Shown here one piece after another: positions 4,765 to 7,229 of a stretch of DNA of 7,229 bases. The notes under the pieces were generated by a model, which saw nothing but the letters and a program-made list of their open reading frames with translations, made no database searches and was not told the DNA's origin. This DNA is from Lentisphaeria bacterium. Its GTDB lineage: Bacteria; Verrucomicrobiota; Lentisphaeria; Victivallales; UBA1829. Position numbers and translations under genes: made by a program. Each line of letters opens with the position of its first letter. The first letter of the stretch is position 1. The stretch lies in assembly GCA_019408975.1 (NCBI GenBank), contig DXVA01000230.1, positions 1 through 7,229 of the forward strand, read 5' to 3'.

Positions 4765-5469
4765 ATGAAAAGGAAGAGTTTTACTTTGATCGAACTGCTT
4801 ATCGTGATTGCAATCATCGCGATTCTTGCGGCAATGCTTCTGCCCGCTTTGAACAAGGCGAAGGAGAAGGCGCGAGCGACACAATGTGCGAGCAATCTGC
4901 GGCAGGTCGTCACCATCGCGCTGACTTATGCCACAGATTATGATGACTGGATGGTCACAGTCAATGCCAATAGAATTGTGATTAACGGTTATCTGGAGAA
5001 AAGCTGGATGCTTATGCTGTGGTATTTGCAGAACCAAACCAAATTGCCGGCAGTTCCCAAGGCTGCAATGCCGCGCAGTACTGATTTCATGTGCCCTTCC
5101 AATCCTTATACTTATCAGACTGGCGCATGGCGCTATTCTTTGAATTATGCGCTCAGTATGCAGTGCGGAATTGTATGGAGCAGCGGTGATATGGACGGAC
5201 AGGGAATCAGGCTGTCCCGTGTGAAGAATCCTTCTGAGCGATTGCTGTTTACGGAAGGCGGGCTTGAGAATCCGGCGAACCGGAACGCTTACTGGTGGAC
5301 AAGCAGTAGCCTGCCCGCGCGCAACTGGCAGATGGGATTCTGGCACAATGACGGAAGAAGTGCCAATATTGCATGGGTGGACGGGCACGTCGCTCCGAAA
5401 ACTTTTCAGGAGGTCAAGGCAAATATTGCTGTCGATGCCTACAACAACTGGTGGAGGAGTAACAGATGA
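4765..5469 (+). CDS. Prepilin-type pseudopilin 2
   Basis: The 234-residue protein begins MKRKS, then FTLIELLIVIAIIAILAAML: a short basic leader, the prepilin cleavage region with Glu5 of the mature form, and the assembly helix. Ser precedes the cleavage point instead of Gly. The C-terminal domain carries CASNLRQ (41-47), FMCP (108-111), WRYSLN (122-127), PSERLLFTEGG (156-166), H194 and the closing AWVDGH (203-208). The reading frame is open upstream to 4429, but starting there would bury the leader behind 112 extra residues. The ATG at 4765 with AGGGAG eight bases upstream is therefore chosen. It is very close to pseudopilin 1 over the first 31 residues and divergent after that. The stop overlaps the heparinase start, and the ribosome binding site for that gene lies inside this one. 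Alanine codons favour GCG, grouping it with the regulator and heparinase rather than with pseudopilin 1. Likely anchored in the inner membrane or assembled by a type II secretion-like machine. Confidence 0.92.
   Translation: MKRKSFTLIELLIVIAIIAILAAMLLPALNKAKEKARATQCASNLRQVVTIALTYATDYDDWMVTVNANRIVINGYLEKSWMLMLWYLQNQTKLPAVPKAAMPRSTDFMCPSNPYTYQTGAWRYSLNYALSMQCGIVWSSGDMDGQGIRLSRVKNPSERLLFTEGGLENPANRNAYWWTSSSLPARNWQMGFWHNDGRSANIAWVDGHVAPKTFQEVKANIAVDAYNNWWRSNR
5453..5459 (+). promoter_or_regulatory. Ribosome binding site of the heparinase-family gene
   Basis: GGAGGAG lies within the last codons of pseudopilin 2, six bases before the first ATG (5466) and nine before the second (5469). Both ATGs are in the same frame, so either could serve. 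The overlap with the pseudopilin stop (ATGA) points to translational coupling. Confidence 0.75.
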
Positions 5470-7229
5470 TGAGCCTGAAAACAGTTTCAATATTATCCGG
5501 AATCCTTCTGTGCGCGGTTCTGCTTGCCGATGTTCCTGCAAAGGATGTGATTCCGGGGCAGGGGGCGGCGCTGCTGCCGGAGATGTCCGACCGGGCTTTC
5601 TGGGATCATTGCGTTGATCGGCGGCTTCGCAGTCAGATCATTGCATTGGGCGACAAGGTGCCGGCTTCCGGCCCGGTTCTGCCGGACGAGGCGCTTTACA
5701 TGGAATATTCACGCACCGGGAAACGCGCCGGTTATGAGAAGGTGTATTTTGATTATCTGGCGGCGATCGACCGTCTGGCGCTGGCTGCGTGTTTGAGCGG
5801 GGATGAGAAATATGTCCGCAGGCTGGAGCCTCTGCTGGCGCCTCTCTGCGGACTGCCCAGCTGGCTTCTTCCCGCGCATGATGTGGGGCAGAAAAACTGG
5901 AAAGGGGAGGCAGTGACCATTGATCTGGTTTCTTCGCATGTCGGCTGGCGGCTGGCGCTTCTGCGGCAGGTGTTCCGTTCGCGCTTCAGCCCGGAAACCG
6001 TTTCCATGCTGGACCGTGAACTGGAAAAGCGTGTCATTGCACCTTTTGAGCGCATGGTTGCGGGCAGACAGCCGCCGCACTGGCTTTATGCCAGAAACAA
6101 CTGGAACATTGTCTGCCTGGCGAATGTCGGAGGGACCTTGCTGGCAGCCGATCTTGCCCCGGAACGGCGCTGGAAACTGCTTGATGCCGTGATTAAGCAT
6201 TCCACGTATTTTCTCGACGGTTTCGGGACGGACGGCTACTGTTCGGAAGGCATGAGCTACTGGAGCTATGGATTCGGGCGTTACCTGATACTTTCTCTGG
6301 CATTGTACAAGGCGTCGGACGGCAAACTCAACCTGATGGATCGTCCGCAGGCACGGCTTGCGGGGAAATATCCGGAGAAAATACGGATTTCCGAGACACT
6401 CTTCCCTGCATTTTCCGATTGCACGCCTGGCGTGGCTATGCCTCGAAACTGGATAGGAGTCCGCGACTATCTGACGGGGACGCCGTCGGAATACTGGAAA
6501 TCGGTCCGTATTTATTCGCGTCCGTCGTTTACCGAGGCGGCGCTCCTGCTGAATTTTCCGCGACCGGAACAGAAAAGCGGAGATGTGAAATTGCCTCCGG
6601 CGTCTTTTTCCGAATTCCCGGATGCAGGGATTTTTGTGATGCGCCCGGCTGCCGGAGCGAAGACACGGCTTTCCGCGGCGGTCAAGGGCGGAAGCAATGA
6701 CGAGTTTCACAACCATAACGACGTCGGAGGTTTTGTTCTGGCTGTGGATGGGACGGTGCCGGTAATCGTCGATCCCGGCTCCGAGTATTACAGCGGGCGT
6801 TCTTTCAGCAGCAGACGTTATGAGAGCAATCTCAACAACTCTTTCGGGCACAGTGTGCCGCGCATCAACGGCGAATTGCAGATTGCCGGGAAGAATACAC
6901 GTTCGAAAGTCGTGAAGAAAGAAGTTTCGGATGAACAAATCAGGATTGCATTCGATATCCGCAATGCCTACCGGCAGGTTCCCGGAATCGGTAAACTGGA
7001 ACGGACGTTCCGTTATTCCCGCGAAGGAACCGGGTTATTTGAAGTTGCCGACAAAGCGGAGTTCGGAAAACCGATGTCGTTTGAAACCGCATTGATTACG
7101 TTCGGGACGTGGAAAGAGACCGCGCCCGGAAAACTGCTCCTGACTTATCGCGGCAAGTCTCTGGAAGTCGCCATCGACTGCGGCGGTGTGCCGTTCAAAG
7201 TCGGATCGGAAGAAATCCGGGAGAATATC
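5466..7229 (+). CDS. Exported heparinase II/III-family polysaccharide lyase (3' end outside window)
   Basis: The frame runs from 5466 to the last base with no stop, giving 588 residues of an incomplete protein. A signal peptide covers about residues 1-21 (K5, hydrophobic core 8-20, cleavage near A21). The N-terminal part (about 40-350) looks like the alpha/alpha toroid of this superfamily, with NNWN (211-214) and EGMSYWSYG (261-269), where the tyrosine resembles the catalytic Tyr of heparinase II. The C-terminal part matches the heparinase II/III beta-sandwich domain: HNHNDVGGF (415-423), VDPGS (435-439) and NNSFGHS (457-463). In Pedobacter heparinase II, as I recall, His406 is catalytic, and His408, Asp425 and His464 bind zinc. 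H415, H417, D436 and H462 fit these roles. The enzyme should cleave a uronic-acid polysaccharide by beta-elimination; the substrate cannot be told (heparin-, alginate- and ulvan-type relatives exist). It is translationally coupled to pseudopilin 2. Only a little of the C-terminal domain should be missing. Confidence 0.85.
   Translation, partial: MMSLKTVSILSGILLCAVLLADVPAKDVIPGQGAALLPEMSDRAFWDHCVDRRLRSQIIALGDKVPASGPVLPDEALYMEYSRTGKRAGYEKVYFDYLAAIDRLALAACLSGDEKYVRRLEPLLAPLCGLPSWLLPAHDVGQKNWKGEAVTIDLVSSHVGWRLALLRQVFRSRFSPETVSMLDRELEKRVIAPFERMVAGRQPPHWLYARNNWNIVCLANVGGTLLAADLAPERRWKLLDAVIKHSTYFLDGFGTDGYCSEGMSYWSYGFGRYLILSLALYKASDGKLNLMDRPQARLAGKYPEKIRISETLFPAFSDCTPGVAMPRNWIGVRDYLTGTPSEYWKSVRIYSRPSFTEAALLLNFPRPEQKSGDVKLPPASFSEFPDAGIFVMRPAAGAKTRLSAAVKGGSNDEFHNHNDVGGFVLAVDGTVPVIVDPGSEYYSGRSFSSRRYESNLNNSFGHSVPRINGELQIAGKNTRSKVVKKEVSDEQIRIAFDIRNAYRQVPGIGKLERTFRYSREGTGLFEVADKAEFGKPMSFETALITFGTWKETAPGKLLLTYRGKSLEVAIDCGGVPFKVGSEEIRENI

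Noticed and set aside
4447..5541. 364-codon open frame on the minus strand
   Set aside because: It runs antisense through pseudopilin 2 and the remnant region; no domain or ribosome binding site is seen.
5709..6938. 409-codon open frame on the minus strand
   Set aside because: It lies entirely antisense to the heparinase-family gene, whose catalytic and metal motifs are clear; long antisense frames arise from its GC-rich codon usage.

Overview
The window looks like chromosomal DNA from a Lentisphaerota-type bacterium (Victivallis-like). The argument is the gene mix: several prepilin-type pseudopilins with the FTLIELLIVIAIIAILA leader and a C-terminal H...DGH signature, a GntR-type regulator with a sugar-binding-protein-like effector domain, and secreted polysaccharide lyases. 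This combination is typical of that phylum, but the assignment is inference from family content.

Layout. Positions 1-1020 (minus strand, AT-rich) hold tandemly duplicated genes for a small polytopic membrane protein with a pseudopilin-like C-terminal domain. One copy is complete (241-867). A second is cut by the left edge (1-40), and about 200 bp including the 5' leader is repeated. Positions 1021-1167 are a divergent control region with a strong sigma70-type promoter and repeated half-sites upstream of the plus-strand regulator gene (1168-2250). Two lyase/pseudopilin pairs follow: an exported PL22 oligogalacturonate-lyase-like beta-propeller (2421-3755) overlapping pseudopilin 1 (3752-4444), then pseudopilin 2 (4765-5469) overlapping a heparinase II/III-family lyase (5466 to the right edge, incomplete).

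How the genes fit together. Each lyase is translationally coupled to a pseudopilin by a 4-bp ATGA stop/start overlap. This suggests a small uronate-polysaccharide degradation locus, probably sensed by the GntR-type protein, with pseudopilins acting as export or surface partners. That role is a hypothesis.

The segment from the end of the regulator gene to just before pseudopilin 2 is bounded by a 45-bp direct repeat (43/45 identical). It carries two genes whose alanine codon choice (GCC-rich) differs from the flanking genes (GCG-rich). A broken regulator tail and a possible truncated prepilin start lie at its edges. I read this as a lyase-pseudopilin cassette inserted between a regulator and its original pseudopilin-heparinase pair. 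No tRNA, rRNA, CRISPR array, transposase or convincing intrinsic terminator was seen.
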